Source of the DNA: Candidatus Uhrbacteria bacterium RIFOXYB12_FULL_58_10
GTDB lineage: Bacteria; Patescibacteriota; Patescibacteriia; 2-12-FULL-57-11
NCBI GenBank assembly: GCA_943359495.1
Contig: CALRHY010000010.1
Coordinates: 1-14,412, forward strand
Length of the DNA stretch: 14,412 nt
Direction: 5' to 3'
Shown piece by piece: positions 14,268-14,412 of this stretch (its first letter is position 1; each line of letters starts with the position of its first letter). The position numbers and the translations under genes were made by a program. The notes under the pieces were generated by a model. It did not search any database. It was not told where the DNA came from and saw nothing but the letters and a program-made list of their open reading frames with translations.

Positions 14268-14412
14268 TCAGCTTTTTTCGACCGCAGAAAAGAAGGCACT
14301 TCGAAATGCTTCATGCGTCCAACGATCCGCACGCGCTTTCCCAGCATTTCCCAATGCCTTTGCGCGCTCGGTATCTTCACACAGAGCAATAATGGCACGA
14401 GCGAGCGCTTCT
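14268..14412 (-). CDS. Glycosyltransferase family 4-like, C-terminal fragment
   Basis: Only the last 48 codons are in the window. The reading EALARAIIALCEDTERAKALG, then NAGKARADRWTHEAF, and the end SAVEKS fit the final helices of group-1/GT4 glycosyltransferases, where the chain after the nucleotide-sugar site reads like LAxAIxxLLxDxxxxxxLGxxGRxxVxxxFxW. The family call is by this pattern alone, so it is less sure than for the GT2 enzymes. Its TGA ends two bases before the next ATG, so it belongs to the same operon. The promoter and the earlier genes of the operon lie beyond the right edge. Confidence 0.6.
   Translation of the reverse strand, partial: EALARAIIALCEDTERAKALGNAGKARADRWTHEAFRSAFFSAVEKS

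Noticed and set aside
1..14412. UGA recoding, CRISPR array, tRNA, or IS element
   Set aside because: TGA ends several well-defined genes at overlapping junctions, no spaced direct repeats or cloverleaf-like segments were noticed, and no transposase-like frame is present.

Overview
This window looks like chromosomal DNA from a Patescibacteria/CPR-type bacterium of moderate G+C content. The reasons are indirect: very compact gene packing, few recognisable Shine-Dalgarno sites (a clear one only at 953), a secreted lysozyme-like protein carrying short ~60-residue repeats, a stripped-down PriA, and divergent proteins overall. TGA is used as an ordinary stop in several genes, so the UGA-recoding CPR lineages (Gracilibacteria and Absconditabacteria) are unlikely. 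The lineage call is an inference, not a proof. No tRNA, rRNA, CRISPR array or IS transposase was seen.

Layout. (1) 1-2750, minus strand: a two-gene unit, an APC-type amino-acid permease with an extra histidine-rich cytoplasmic tail, followed by an AI-2E family membrane protein that runs off the left edge. (2) 2751-3034: a divergent regulatory region with possible overlapping -10 boxes, a nested stem-loop, a near-leaderless plus-strand promoter and one possible 34-residue ORF. (3) 3035-5252, plus strand: a secreted lysozyme-like repeat protein followed after 10 bases by a LigB/MEMO-like protein. (4) 5324-8537, plus strand: priA-def-fmt, the gene order also known from Bacillus. Def and Fmt act at opposite ends of the N-formyl-methionine cycle. 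The PriA here has lost its recognisable Walker A and arginine-finger motifs but keeps all eight zinc-binding cysteines. A 13-bp perfect hairpin lies just before it.

(5) 8514-14412, minus strand: a tightly coupled surface-glycan operon, read right to left. It holds the tail of a family-4-like glycosyltransferase, a GT2 glycosyltransferase, two ABC-2 (DUF990-like) permeases, their ATPase, a second GT2 glycosyltransferase with a hydrophobic tail, and an O-antigen ligase/polymerase-like membrane protein. Starts and stops overlap at several junctions (4, 20 and 8 bases). Together the genes suggest sugar-chain assembly, export through a two-permease ABC transporter, and polymerisation or ligation outside the membrane. 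The second GT2 gene is bracketed by two different palindromic elements, one of which appears to be translated in frame as the start of the ligase-like protein.

The points I would look at first are the ATPase-less PriA, the in-frame palindromic element, the pairing of a DUF990-type ABC exporter with glycan genes, and the MEMO-like protein beside the lysozyme-like protein.
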